DNA of 64,000 nt from Mycoplasmatota bacterium (GTDB taxonomy: Bacteria > Bacillota_I > Bacilli_A > RF39 > UBA660): assembly GCA_022771205.1 (NCBI GenBank), contig JALFCF010000008.1, forward strand, positions 1-64,000, read 5' to 3'. Below, in pieces: positions 9,160 to 18,351 of this stretch. Made by a program: the position numbers and the translations under genes. Under the pieces are notes generated by a model. The model had not been told where the DNA came from. It was given only the letters and a program-made list of their open reading frames with translations, and ran no database searches. Within the stretch, counting starts at the first letter, position 1, and the number at the start of each line of letters is the position of its first letter.

Positions 9160-10190
9160 TTTAATTCCTCCTTTAACTGACAAAAAAATGGACTAAATGC
9201 TGTAGGTAAAGCAAAATTCTTTTCAATATTAGACACACTATAAAATAAACTTCGACAATTTACACTTTCTAAAAAAACAAAATAGGCTTGCATATTCCAT
9301 TTTTTATGTGTAAATACATGTGTATAACAAATACTTTTCTTAACACTACCAACATCACCAAACTGACTAGATAATTTTTCTATTTCAGACATACTCTTAT
9401 ACCCTACTATGTTAGGAAACTCATATAGTCCATGTAAAAGTCCAGCCTGTTTTCTTTTCCTAACAAACACTTTATTCTTCCAAATAAGAAGTAAAATAGT
9501 CATCTCAATTTCTTCCTTAACTTTTTTATCATCTTTTACTGGATATAAAAAATAATTACTATTTTTATAAGATTGACAAGATCTTCTCAAAGGGCAATCA
9601 TTACACTTTGGAATGCCATTAGGAATACAAACAACTTCTCCCAATTCCATTAACGCTTGATTAAAATTACCCACATCAACAGGTAATATAGATAAAAGTT
9701 TATCATGAATTTTCTTCTTCGTATTGTTTTTAGAAATATTAGAAGAATCATTATAAAATCTTGTAAACACTCTCATAACATTACCATCAACTGTAACTTG
9801 TTTTTCACCAAAACAAATAGAAGAAATAGCACTAGCCGTATATTCACCAATACCTGGTAATTTAATAATTTCCGAATAAGTATTTGGAAATATACCATCA
9901 TATTCATTCATAATTTTAATAGCTGCTTTTTTCAAATTACGTGCTCTATTATAGTAGCCTAAACCTTCCCATAATTTCATCAAAAAATCTTCATCCACAC
10001 TTGCTAAAGAAGAAATAATTGGCAACTCCTTCATAAAACGTTCATAATAAGGAATAACCGCTTCAATACGCGTTTGTTGAAGCATAATTTCTGAAATCCA
10101 AACATGATAAGGATTTATATCATTCCTCCAAGGAAGATTTCTTTTTTGCTGTTCATACCAAATTAAAAGTTCATCTACTACACTATTCAT
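9156..10190 (-). CDS. mutY: A/G-specific adenine DNA glycosylase
   Basis: A 344-residue MutY. It has the helix-hairpin-helix LPGIGEYTASAI with the catalytic-Asp-type VDGNVMRVFTR after it, then the iron-sulfur cluster loop with four Cys (CIPNGIPKCNDCPLRRSC). A C-terminal NUDIX-like 8-oxoG recognition domain follows (KRKQAGLLHGLYEFPN). It removes adenine mispaired with 8-oxoguanine. The gene begins with GGTGATAGT before ATG and is the first gene of the operon with xth and an ABC exporter. It is divergent from ylmH. Confidence 0.93.
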   Translation of the reverse strand: MNSVVDELLIWYEQQKRNLPWRNDINPYHVWISEIMLQQTRIEAVIPYYERFMKELPIISSLASVDEDFLMKLWEGLGYYNRARNLKKAAIKIMNEYDGIFPNTYSEIIKLPGIGEYTASAISSICFGEKQVTVDGNVMRVFTRFYNDSSNISKNNTKKKIHDKLLSILPVDVGNFNQALMELGEVVCIPNGIPKCNDCPLRRSCQSYKNSNYFLYPVKDDKKVKEEIEMTILLLIWKNKVFVRKRKQAGLLHGLYEFPNIVGYKSMSEIEKLSSQFGDVGSVKKSICYTHVFTHKKWNMQAYFVFLESVNCRSLFYSVSNIEKNFALPTAFSPFFCQLKEELK

Positions 10191-10259
10191 ACTATCACCA
10201 CAAGTATTTAAATTATAACATATTTTTTGTTATAATAGAAAAAAAGGAGCAACATTATA

Positions 10260-10940
10260 ATGTATACTATAGAAAAAAATCTAAATAAATTAAATCATAA
10301 TCAACCAACCTTTTTTCTTGACCCAAAAGAACAACAAGAACTAAGAAAAAAATTAAAAAATAAAACATACAAAATTTATAAACCATATATAGATAGCGAA
10401 AAAAATATATTTTATACAAAAGAAGAACCAAAAATAATACTGTATGAAATAAAAACAAAAATTCCTTTGGAACATAGAGAAATATTGGGAACTATTTTCT
10501 CACTAAACATTACCAGTGAGTTATTTGGTGATATAATAATCACAAACAATCACTACTATATTTATATTTTACAAAGTATAGCCCCCTATATAAAAAACAA
10601 TTTATTAATGATTAAAAATTCACATATAGAACTAATAGAAAAACCACTAGAATTTCTCGAAAACTATAAAAAAGAATTTGATTCTATAGAAATAATTGCC
10701 TCAAGTAATAGAATTGATACAGTAATTGCTAGATTAATACAAACTAGTAGGCAGAATATTTCAGATAAAATTAAAAATAAAGAAATTATATTAAATTATG
10801 ACATTCTAAAAAATAACTCTTATTTTCTAAAAGAAAATGATGTTTTTAGTATTAGACGATATGGAAAATTTCAATATATTGGAATAAAAAAACAAACTAA
10901 ACATAAAAATTATATTATTGAATGTAAAAAATACAAATAA
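10260..10940 (+). CDS. ylmH: YlmH-like RNA-binding protein with S4 domain
   Basis: A 226-residue protein. The N-terminal part has FFLDPKEQQEL and the central HREILGTIFSLNITSELFGD pattern of YlmH proteins. The C-terminal 75 residues form an S4 RNA-binding domain (SNRIDTVIARLIQTSRQNI, and NDVFSIRRYGKFQYIG). YlmH family members bind ribosomes or tRNA-peptide complexes in rescue of stalled translation and are usually encoded in the ylm cell-division cluster. Here it stands alone, away from ftsZ genes. AAGGAG lies 10 bases before the ATG. Confidence 0.82.
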   Translation: MYTIEKNLNKLNHNQPTFFLDPKEQQELRKKLKNKTYKIYKPYIDSEKNIFYTKEEPKIILYEIKTKIPLEHREILGTIFSLNITSELFGDIIITNNHYYIYILQSIAPYIKNNLLMIKNSHIELIEKPLEFLENYKKEFDSIEIIASSNRIDTVIARLIQTSRQNISDKIKNKEIILNYDILKNNSYFLKENDVFSIRRYGKFQYIGIKKQTKHKNYIIECKKYK

Positions 10941-10966
10941 AAAGGATACGTTATGGTATCCTTTTT
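10939..10966. terminator. Bidirectional terminator between ylmH and a small minus-strand gene
   Basis: Perfect 11-bp arms (AAAAAGGATAC / GTATCCTTTTT) with a six-base loop; T runs on both strands. It overlaps the stop regions of both convergent genes. Confidence 0.9.
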
Positions 10967-11198
10967 ATTTATCAATATTTTGAAATAACTTTAATAGAGT
11001 TTCTTTTTCAAAGCCATCTGTAACAATATCTAATTCAATTTCATTATGAACAAAACTTTCTTTTGCAAAAAATACTTCAAGAGGTTTAAAGTTACTAACT
11101 AAATAATCATATGTAGATCCATTCCATTCCTTTTTAGCAAAACAAATATATTCTTTATTATCATCTAATAAAACTACTTCTCCTACTTGTACTTTCAT
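10965..11198 (-). CDS. Small conserved-looking protein of unknown function
   Basis: A 77-residue acidic soluble protein with a beta-rich first half (KVQVGEVVLLDDNKEYICFA) and a C-terminal amphipathic helix. It starts with AAAGGAGTTTAAT before ATG, a strong ribosome site. It lies 14 bases after the end of the large broken gene at 11213-12864, so it is probably co-transcribed with it. It is followed by a bidirectional terminator. I do not recognise a family. The opening strand pattern resembles a small SH3-like barrel, but that is a guess. Confidence 0.6.
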   Translation of the reverse strand: MKVQVGEVVLLDDNKEYICFAKKEWNGSTYDYLVSNFKPLEVFFAKESFVHNEIELDIVTDGFEKETLLKLFQNIDK

Positions 11199-11212
11199 AT
11201 TAAACTCCTTTT

Positions 11213-12864
11213 CTATCTTTGTTTTTGTTGTGTATTATTATTCGACTGTAATTCACCATTTAACATTTGTTCCGACTCATTTTCAGCTTCTTCTTTTTCC
11301 TCTTTTTTACGATTCAATGCGTAAGTTGCACCAATTCCAACAGCCCCTACAAGGCCAGCAGCAGCCATTTTAATTGGACTAAAATCATCACTTTTTACAT
11401 ATTCAGTATTAATATCACCAGATTCAACTTGGTAAGTTTCATTATCACTTCCAACAACTCTACTTTCACCATCAAGCAAATCACCTGCATTGTCTGTTAA
11501 AGAAATAGAAACTTTATTTCCTTGAGAATCAGTCATTGTAACATTACCATCAAAATTATGTTCTGTTCCAGAAAGTAATTCACCTTCTACTAAAGGAACT
11601 TCATCAACAACCTGCTGATGATGCTGTTCAGCACCTTTTCTAACAGCTTCTTCAACATTTACCTAACCTGCAATTTTTCCATTATGCAAAATAGAAAAAT
11701 ATTCTACTTTATAATCACCAGCTGGTCGTAATCCTTCTGGATTACCAAAGGTATCATAAATATCTGAGACTCGATCACTTTCATGAAAGAAAGCTTGCCC
11801 TTCACCCATATAAATAATATCACCAGTTTTTAAACCACTCAAAGTATCCTGGACAATATCATCAACCGATTTATAAGTAACCTGTTCTCCCATTTGATGA
11901 ACTACATAATCCGCCATATTTTGCTTATCATTTTTAGTAAAATGTCCACCAATACCCATAGCAGCAATAATAGTTGCAGACACAAGAAGAGGAATAAATT
12001 TAAACCATCTTTTCTTCTTTACTTTTTTCTTAGTATCCTTCTTTTCAAAAGTTGACTTTTCTACTGGTTTTGGTTCTGAAAAAATTGGTGCTGGAACTCT
12101 TACAACGGGTTCAGGAATAACAGCTAGAACTCTAACTTCTTCTGGAACTACATGTTTCTTATCACCCGGAAGATAAATAACTTGGGAACCAGAAGGTTTT
12201 TCCTCACCAGGAATTGGAAATATATATGGATTTTCTGGTGAAGGAAGCGGTTATGCTGGTGGAAACCTATAATTTGGAACAAAAGTTTCTTCCTTTTCTT
12301 TTGACATATATACATAATCTATCATTGCTTTTTGAAATTCAGTAACAGTAACATAATCCCAGTAGATAACTTAAAGCCACGATTTCCAAGCATAAATACT
12401 CCTGATTGTTTATGATCCTGTCCAAGAGTATAAGTCATAGTATCTTGATTAGTAATTGAACTATTTGGTCCTCCTAAATGAATTTGAGCACTTTCAATCA
12501 AATCGTTTGCAATATCATCACTCATAGAAGAAACATCTACTATTTTTCCAGTTTTCTTACAAACTATTTTTCTTTCTTCTTGATGTTCCCTTACATACTT
12601 AGAAACTGCCATCTTAAGTTCATCTAAACTAACATATTATCCACTAGTCAATGGAATACCTTTTCGATTACGACCTAACATAATATTACTTGTTCTCATA
12701 GATTTTCCATCAGAATCTGTAACATAAACACTTTTATCTTGTCTTTCCGGTCCCATAGGAGCTTCACCTAATGTCAATTTACTAATTGGTCCTAAAACAA
12801 CTTCAATTTCTTCTTCTGTATAACCTAGTTTTTTTTATCTTTCATATTCATTTTCAACACTCAT
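11213..12864 (-). pseudogene. Large two-membrane-helix protein gene with repeats, broken at five places
   Basis: One reading frame of about 550 residues can be followed from ATG 12864 to the stop at 11213. It is interrupted by TAA at 12835-12837, 12637-12639 and 12251-12253, by TAG at 11663-11665, and by one missing G in the G run near 12358-12360. The N-terminal half has two related repeats, each ending in a segment like YVSLDELKMAVSKYV and DYVTVTEFQKAMIDYV. A Pro-rich linker, a basic stretch (KKKVKKKRW), a membrane helix near 11980, an extracellular-looking domain and a second C-terminal helix (MAAAGLVGAVGIGATYAL) follow. I do not recognise a family. The many lesions indicate decay. Confidence 0.75.
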
Positions 12865-12881
12865 ATTATACACCCACTACT

Positions 12882-14108
12882 CTACTTTCTTATTTTATGA
12901 ATAAACTGCATTAAATAATAATGCCAAGTAATAGGAAGTTCAAATTCTCCTATTAACTCTTCTACAATTCCATTAAATCCACGCTTAAATTCATAAATAC
13001 CATAATCTTTTGGATGAAGATTAATATTTGCAGGAATACCATAAAAATTATGCTTTTTAAATCCTTTTTCTATCCCATACTGTATCATCATCCACTGTAA
13101 TAAATATTGTGAATCAAACTTAATAAATTCTAAATAATTACCACTGGACAAATAAACAATTTCTGGTTGTATAATCATAAACATTGATCCGGATAAAGTA
13201 ATAATATCCTTACCTTTATTCTTACGAATATCTATTGCTTCTTTAATTCTCTTATCATAAGAATTAATTTCATTTTCTAAGTTTTTCTTTTGTCCTTCAT
13301 TATATTTAGCATCACTTAAACCAGCTAACTTTTCTTCTGCTAATTTTTTATCATCTTCTAATTTTTTTTGATACTGAACTAAATCAAGCTCTGTAACAAA
13401 ATATTTTACTTGCCCTTTATCATGAAATAATTTATACATTTTTTGATAGTAATCCACACTTCTAACAGCAAAGTTTTTTCTTTCTCCCGTTTCAATCATA
13501 ATATTTTGAAAACGCTCTAATTCATCATAGCCAAGTTCTTTTATTGTAATACCAAATTTTTCTGTCTTACGAATTTTATTTCGAGTTCCTGGTTTCATTT
13601 CCTTCAAAATCTGTTCTTTATTTTTACCTTCCAAAGGTAAAGAAAACATCCATCCTACTTGTTCCATATCAGAAATAGCAACTTTTCTAAAACCAAGAGA
13701 AAGTAACTTAGATACAATATTAGTATTATCTATTCCGCCATCTACTATTTCACCATCAATATCTCTTTCCTTATAAAGTACATATGGATCCATCCTAAAA
13801 ATATAACCTTTATGTTTTTTTACAAATTTCTTGATTTCATTCAAAAAATATTCTAGTAATACCTCATCAGAAAAATCAACAAGAACACCTCTAGGAGAAT
13901 AAAATTCATATTTTCCAAAATGCCGTTTATGAGCCACAAGCATTGCCGCTGCTACTAATTGCTTATGCTTCTCTACACCAACAAAGTAAACATCCCATCC
14001 ATTGCTTTTTCTCAAATCTCCTATCTCTGGAGCTGATAAAAACGTTTTTAAAGGATGATTTTCCCAAAAAGTATGATATTTTTCTTTTGTAATTTCTATA
14101 AATTGCAT
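12882..14108 (-). CDS. FemABX-family peptidoglycan interpeptide-bridge transferase
   Basis: A 408-residue FemA/FemX-type aminoacyltransferase: two GNAT-like lobes with the features QVGWMFSLPLEGK, MKPGTRNKIRKTEKFGI, ETGERKNFAVRS and the C-terminal HPKDYGIYEFKRGFNG. A helical coiled-coil arm (residues about 240-300) interrupts the second lobe, as in FemA/FemX but not in shorter GNATs. These enzymes use aminoacyl-tRNA to add amino acids to the lipid II stem peptide, so the cell probably has a branched peptidoglycan. Which amino acid is added cannot be told. The gene follows the broken membrane-protein gene in direction of transcription upstream. Confidence 0.88.
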   Translation of the reverse strand: MQFIEITKEKYHTFWENHPLKTFLSAPEIGDLRKSNGWDVYFVGVEKHKQLVAAAMLVAHKRHFGKYEFYSPRGVLVDFSDEVLLEYFLNEIKKFVKKHKGYIFRMDPYVLYKERDIDGEIVDGGIDNTNIVSKLLSLGFRKVAISDMEQVGWMFSLPLEGKNKEQILKEMKPGTRNKIRKTEKFGITIKELGYDELERFQNIMIETGERKNFAVRSVDYYQKMYKLFHDKGQVKYFVTELDLVQYQKKLEDDKKLAEEKLAGLSDAKYNEGQKKNLENEINSYDKRIKEAIDIRKNKGKDIITLSGSMFMIIQPEIVYLSSGNYLEFIKFDSQYLLQWMMIQYGIEKGFKKHNFYGIPANINLHPKDYGIYEFKRGFNGIVEELIGEFELPITWHYYLMQFIHKIRK

Positions 14109-14160
14109 ATAATCACCTTCTCTATTAGTATATATGAAAATATCCTAATTATCAAATATA

Positions 14161-14880
14161 CTACTTACGAACAGAAAATAATTTTTTCCGACTACCATAA
14201 TAAACATCTTCTACTTTTCTATAAACAATTTTATCTTGATCAAAAATAGTAAGCATAAACATTACTATAACAAGAATCAAAATAATGATAACTAAAAATA
14301 AAACAAAACTAAATTTCTCTTGTCTAGGCATTGTAGTATCTAAATAACTATTTGTTAAATATGTATTAAAATTATCATTAGTGATCACTACTTCATTTTC
14401 TACAGGAACAAAATTAGTAATATTTTGAATAGCTAACTGTTTTAATTCATCATCAATAACAACAGGATAACCATAAACTTTTATAGGCTTAGGAACTTCT
14501 GTAGTTCTCTCATAAGTATAATCAATAATCTCTTTATATTTATCATAATCATCAGCATCAATTGCAATTAAATAAGTATGCCATTGACCAGTATCTTCTT
14601 CTTCTATAACAAAATGAATCTCTTTATTAGATTTTTCATAATATGCAAATTTTTCACTCATTTTAGAAACTGTAATATATGTATAATCCTCTACTGTTTC
14701 AACCTTACTAAGAGGAAGTATTTCTTCTTTTTTATGATAAAGTTGATATATACAAACAACTAAAATTGTAATAACTATCAAATATATAAGACAAATAAAT
14801 GTTTTAAAAACCAATCTTTTCTCATAACATTTTTCATGAACTGGATAATTAGGATTTTTCTTAACATTAAACTTCTTCAT
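14161..14880 (-). CDS. Bitopic membrane protein of unknown function
   Basis: A 239-residue protein. The ATG at 14880 has AGAGGG 7 bases upstream, better than the first possible start. A short basic N-terminus precedes a membrane helix (FICLIYLIVITILVVCIYQL), then about 130 extracytoplasmic residues. A second membrane helix (VLFLVIIILILVIVMFMLTI) and a short basic tail follow, so both ends are predicted inside. No known domain is recognised. It is likely in one unit with the FemX gene, 52 bases downstream. Confidence 0.65.
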   Translation of the reverse strand: MKKFNVKKNPNYPVHEKCYEKRLVFKTFICLIYLIVITILVVCIYQLYHKKEEILPLSKVETVEDYTYITVSKMSEKFAYYEKSNKEIHFVIEEEDTGQWHTYLIAIDADDYDKYKEIIDYTYERTTEVPKPIKVYGYPVVIDDELKQLAIQNITNFVPVENEVVITNDNFNTYLTNSYLDTTMPRQEKFSFVLFLVIIILILVIVMFMLTIFDQDKIVYRKVEDVYYGSRKKLFSVRK

Positions 14881-14921
14881 ATGCTTCCCTCTATTATATA
14901 ATATCACAAAACAAACAAAAA

Positions 14922-14940
14922 AGGATAGATAAACTATCCT
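14922..14940 (-). terminator. Terminator of the nrdD1-nrdG1 operon
   Basis: Hairpin AGGATAG / CTATCCT with a five-base loop just past the nrdG1 stop, followed by a T run on the minus strand. Confidence 0.88.
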
Positions 14941-14946
14941 AAATTT

Positions 14947-15498
14947 TTAAATAAATAAATAATCAGGTTTTTGATAAATTTCATTATAACTTTTATCTTT
15001 CATATACTTTTCTACAAGAACCACCTGTTCTGTTTCTAAACTTTTAGGAACATCAATAATTCTTTGATTTCTAGATCCTCTAAAATAAATATCATAACTC
15101 TTTTCTTCCTGAACAAATTTACCATCTACTAAAACATCGATTTGTTCAAGTAATTTTCTTGCCTTAGGATTAAGTAGCATTTGTTCATAAGTAAATCCTG
15201 TATAACACCATACATTAAGCCCCATACTATGAGCTGCTTTGCTGATTTCATAACAAGCTTCAGCTTGACAAACTGGATCTCCACCTGAAAGAGTAATACC
15301 ATCTTGATTTTTTATTTTTTTAAGCTCTGTAATAACATCCTCTACATCTATTAACGCACCATCATTAAAATCCCAAGTACTTGCATTATGACATCCAGGA
15401 CAATGATGTGGACATCCTTGTGTCCAAACAACAGTTCTTACTCCTTCACCATCAACAATAGAATCAGGCTGCAAATAAGCAGCCAATCTAATTTTCAT
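14947..15498 (-). CDS. nrdG: Anaerobic ribonucleotide reductase activase (first copy)
   Basis: A 183-residue radical SAM protein with the CxxxCxxC cluster motif (CPHHCPGC) near residue 30, followed by the usual NrdG features DGITLSGGDPVCQ and VWCYTGFTYEQML. It reduces S-adenosylmethionine to place a glycyl radical on NrdD. It starts 3 bases after the stop of the small glycyl-radical ORF, so it is translationally coupled to it, and closes the operon. A second nrdG lies at 18807. The two activases are clearly different in sequence and probably serve their own NrdD. Confidence 0.93.
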   Translation of the reverse strand: MKIRLAAYLQPDSIVDGEGVRTVVWTQGCPHHCPGCHNASTWDFNDGALIDVEDVITELKKIKNQDGITLSGGDPVCQAEACYEISKAAHSMGLNVWCYTGFTYEQMLLNPKARKLLEQIDVLVDGKFVQEEKSYDIYFRGSRNQRIIDVPKSLETEQVVLVEKYMKDKSYNEIYQKPDYLFI

Positions 15499-15501
15499 TT
15501 T

Positions 15502-15663
15502 TTATTTAGCCTCTTTCATAACATCTTTTAATCCAGTATGTTTAACGCGATCTCTTTCTTCAGCACGCTTACCATTATTAAATCTAGAAACATCTCCAGC
15601 TAAATACCCTGTAACACGTCTAATTCTTTCAAATTTTTGTCCTTCACCAATAATTTTTTCCAT
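15502..15663 (-). CDS. Stand-alone glycyl-radical domain of NrdD1
   Basis: A 53-residue ORF with its own GAGGAT ribosome site 8 bases before ATG, lying between nrdD1 and nrdG1. Its centre, FERIRRVTGYLAGDVSRFNN followed by GKRAEERDRVKH, is the C-terminal glycyl-radical domain of class III ribonucleotide reductases, with Gly19 in the RVxGY loop as the expected radical site. NrdD1 upstream ends after its zinc ribbon and has no such loop. Family knowledge: this domain is normally the last 50-60 residues of NrdD itself. I infer a two-polypeptide reductase. The ORF is in the same frame as nrdD1, separated by TAG and TAA (15697-15699 and 15685-15687), so a broken or read-through fusion is the alternative. 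Confidence 0.85.
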   Translation of the reverse strand: MEKIIGEGQKFERIRRVTGYLAGDVSRFNNGKRAEERDRVKHTGLKDVMKEAK

Positions 15664-15696
15664 AATAACATCCTCTTTTCTTTCTTATATATTAAA

Positions 15697-18018
15697 CTAT
15701 TCACAACAACCAGTATCGATAGATGTAATCTTTTCCATTGGAACCCCTTCAAACTCATGACGTCCACATTTAGGACATACATCATTAATTACTCCAACAT
15801 ATCCGCAAACTGGATCACGGTCTACTGGATGATTAACAGCACCATATCCAATTCCAGCTTCCTTCATGGCGCGTACAACGCTTTCAAATGCTTCAACATT
15901 AGAAGCTGTATCACCATCTAACTCTACATAAGAAATGTGTCCTCCATTAGTAAGTTCATGATATGGAGCTTCTTTGGCTAATTTATCATGAATACTAATA
16001 TGATAGTAAACTGGAACATGGAATGAATTTGTATAATATTCTCTATCAGTTACACCTTTAATTTTTCCATAAATTGCTCTATCAATAGAAGTAAATCTAC
16101 CAGATAAACCTTCAGCAGGAGTAGCAAGACAAGTAAAGTTTAAATTATACTTCTTAGAATTTTCATCACATCTATTACGCATAAATTTAATAATTTCCAA
16201 ACCTAATTTTTGGCTTTCTTCACTTTCCCCTTGATGTTTACCAGTAAGAGCTTTCAAACATTCAGCAAGACCAATGAATCCAGTAGATAAAGTACCATGT
16301 TTCCAAACTTTTCTAAGGCGATCAGTTGGTTTTAATTTTTCACCATTAGCCCAAATACCTTGTCCAAGTAAGAATGGGAAATTATAATTATGTTTACTAC
16401 ATTGAACTTCAAAACGTTCAAGTAACTGATCACGAACCATATCCATAATCTCACCAAGTTCTTGATAAAATCCTTTCATATCAGCTTTATCTCTTTCTTT
16501 TAAAGCTATACCGTATTTAATTCCAAGTCTTGGTAAATTAATTGTAGTAAATGATAGATTTCCACGACTAGTAACCACTTCATTATCAGGAGAAGTAACA
16601 TCACCAATAACTCTAGTACGACATCCCATATAAGCAATCTCTGTATTAAAATCTCCCTCTTTATAATACTTCTTATTAAATGGTGCATCAATAAATGCAA
16701 AGTTAGGGAAAAGTCTCTTTGCAGATACCTTACATGCTAACTTAAATAAATCATAATTTGGATCTTCTTTATTATAATTTACTCCCTCTTTTACTTTAAA
16801 GATAGAAACAGGGAAAATAGGAGTTTCTCCTTTACCTAAACCACAATCTTCTGATAATAAGAAGTTTTTAATTACCATTCTTCCTTCTGGAGTAGTATCA
16901 GTTCCAAAGTTAACAGATGAAAATGGAACTTGCGCTCCTGCTCTAGAATGCATAGTATTTAAATTATGAATAAATGCTTCCATAGCTTGTTGTGTAGCAC
17001 GGTCAGTTTTCTGTAAAGCCTTTTCATAACTCTTCTCAAAAATTTCATGAATTCTACTTGAACCTTTTTGATAATCACTAAAATCTTTTACATCTAGTTC
17101 AATAGATTCAACCTTATCTATTTCACGAATAATTCTATCAATATTAATAATAGGAATAAAACCTTCTAAATCAAGAAAATCATAAATTGTCTGTTTAAAT
17201 TGTTTTTTAAATGTTTTAAGTACACCAGGTGCTAAATAATAATCAAGAGCTGGAATAGCTTGTCCTCCATGTTGATCATTCTGATTAGCTTGAACCGCTA
17301 TACAAGCAAGTGATGCATAAGTTGAAATATCTTGTGGTGGTCTAATATATCCATGTCCAGTATCAAATCCATTTTTAAATAACTTTGATAAATCAATTTG
17401 ACAACAAGTAGTAGTTCCCATTGCTAAGAAATCCATATCATGAATATGAATAGTACCATTATCATGAGCTTCTGCATATTCTTTTTTCATTAAATAAGCT
17501 TTTGCAAATTCTTTAGAAACTGTCCCACCATACTGTAACATAGTACCCATTGGACTATTTCCATCGATATTAGCATTTTCTCTCTTAGCATCTTCGTCGT
17601 TTGCTGATTTCAATCCTAAATTCTCTAATGATTTTAAGAATTTATGAGTTTTATTGTCTCCAAAGAAACTTTCTCGTGATTGATTTCTTCTTTCTCTATA
17701 CTCAGAAAATGATTTATAAACATCATCATAACCTTTACTAGAAAGTTCCCCTTCAATATAATCTTGAATTTCTTCGATTTTAAATTTTTTATTTTTTTCT
17801 TCTGCTGCTTTTTCAATCTTCTTTAAAACAGCTTGATATACTTTTTGAATATCTTGAGAAGTATATTTTCTCTCCTTCTCATCTTCTTCATTATCTACTT
17901 CAACACTATCAAACCCTTTTTTTATAGCCAAAGCAATCTTAGCTCCATCAAAAGGAACTTTTTTACCATTTCTTTTAATTACGGTTAGTTCCTCTAAAAC
18001 ATCATTTACCTCTGCCAT
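15697..18018 (-). CDS. nrdD: Anaerobic ribonucleoside-triphosphate reductase, large subunit lacking the radical domain (first copy)
   Basis: A 773-residue class III reductase. An N-terminal ATP-cone (VIKRNGKKVPFDGAKIALAI) is the allosteric site. The barrel contains TTCCQIDLSKLFKNGF, the MHSRAGAQVPFSSVNFGTD segment and YMGCRTRV with the finger-loop Cys. Near the end is the zinc ribbon (DPVCGYVGVINDVCPKCG). The protein then stops at DTGCCE without a glycyl-radical loop, which is on the next ORF. It makes dNTPs from NTPs without oxygen. The ATG has GGGAGGT 7 bases upstream. A second complete nrdD lies upstream on the same strand. Confidence 0.92.
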   Translation of the reverse strand: MAEVNDVLEELTVIKRNGKKVPFDGAKIALAIKKGFDSVEVDNEEDEKERKYTSQDIQKVYQAVLKKIEKAAEEKNKKFKIEEIQDYIEGELSSKGYDDVYKSFSEYRERRNQSRESFFGDNKTHKFLKSLENLGLKSANDEDAKRENANIDGNSPMGTMLQYGGTVSKEFAKAYLMKKEYAEAHDNGTIHIHDMDFLAMGTTTCCQIDLSKLFKNGFDTGHGYIRPPQDISTYASLACIAVQANQNDQHGGQAIPALDYYLAPGVLKTFKKQFKQTIYDFLDLEGFIPIINIDRIIREIDKVESIELDVKDFSDYQKGSSRIHEIFEKSYEKALQKTDRATQQAMEAFIHNLNTMHSRAGAQVPFSSVNFGTDTTPEGRMVIKNFLLSEDCGLGKGETPIFPVSIFKVKEGVNYNKEDPNYDLFKLACKVSAKRLFPNFAFIDAPFNKKYYKEGDFNTEIAYMGCRTRVIGDVTSPDNEVVTSRGNLSFTTINLPRLGIKYGIALKERDKADMKGFYQELGEIMDMVRDQLLERFEVQCSKHNYNFPFLLGQGIWANGEKLKPTDRLRKVWKHGTLSTGFIGLAECLKALTGKHQGESEESQKLGLEIIKFMRNRCDENSKKYNLNFTCLATPAEGLSGRFTSIDRAIYGKIKGVTDREYYTNSFHVPVYYHISIHDKLAKEAPYHELTNGGHISYVELDGDTASNVEAFESVVRAMKEAGIGYGAVNHPVDRDPVCGYVGVINDVCPKCGRHEFEGVPMEKITSIDTGCCE

Positions 18019-18351
18019 TTTTTACCTCCCACATCTTTCTTTCATAAGTCCATTGTAAGTAACAAAAATCGAAAAATCAATAGACAAAAATTAGAAAATT
18101 TACCCCTTTTTTTCAAAACTATTGATATATATAGATTTTATAAAAAAAACTTTTTTGTTCGATTTACGACAATTGACAAAAGGTAGACAATTTAAAAAAT
18201 ACTAAAAATCAATTTTTGACATTTTTGATTTTTCTGGTATCAAAAATCTAACAATTTCCTTATTTTTCAATAAAAACAAATATTAAAAAATAATTTTTTT
18301 ATAGTTTTTCTAAAAAACAATTTTTTATTTTTTTTATTTTTTTAATATTTT
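18019..18351. other. AT-rich intergenic region upstream of nrdD1
   Basis: This 333-base gap holds no gene that I can support. The half near dut is almost only A and T homopolymers and may act as a weak terminator for dut. The middle has an inverted repeat (AAAAATCA at 18204-18211 paired with TGATTTTT about 15 bases further on) and several TTGACA-like or TAGACAA repeats. The half near nrdD1 holds a promoter-like pair. The length is unusual for this compact window and suggests regulation of nrdD1. Confidence 0.45.
18052..18080 (-). promoter_or_regulatory. Candidate promoter of nrdD1
   Basis: On the minus strand, TTGATT, a 17-base spacer and TACAAT lie about 35 bases upstream of the nrdD1 ATG. 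Each hexamer departs from consensus by one or two bases. Confidence 0.45.

Noticed and set aside
11960-12300. Separate small genes within the broken membrane-protein gene
   Set aside because: Each open segment lacks its own ribosome site and continues in frame across stops; one GTG start falls inside a membrane helix.
15600-15785. Alternative minus-strand frame across the nrdD1 end
   Set aside because: It reads over the end of nrdD1 and the radical-domain ORF in a different frame; the radical-domain frame has the RVxGY motif and an RBS.
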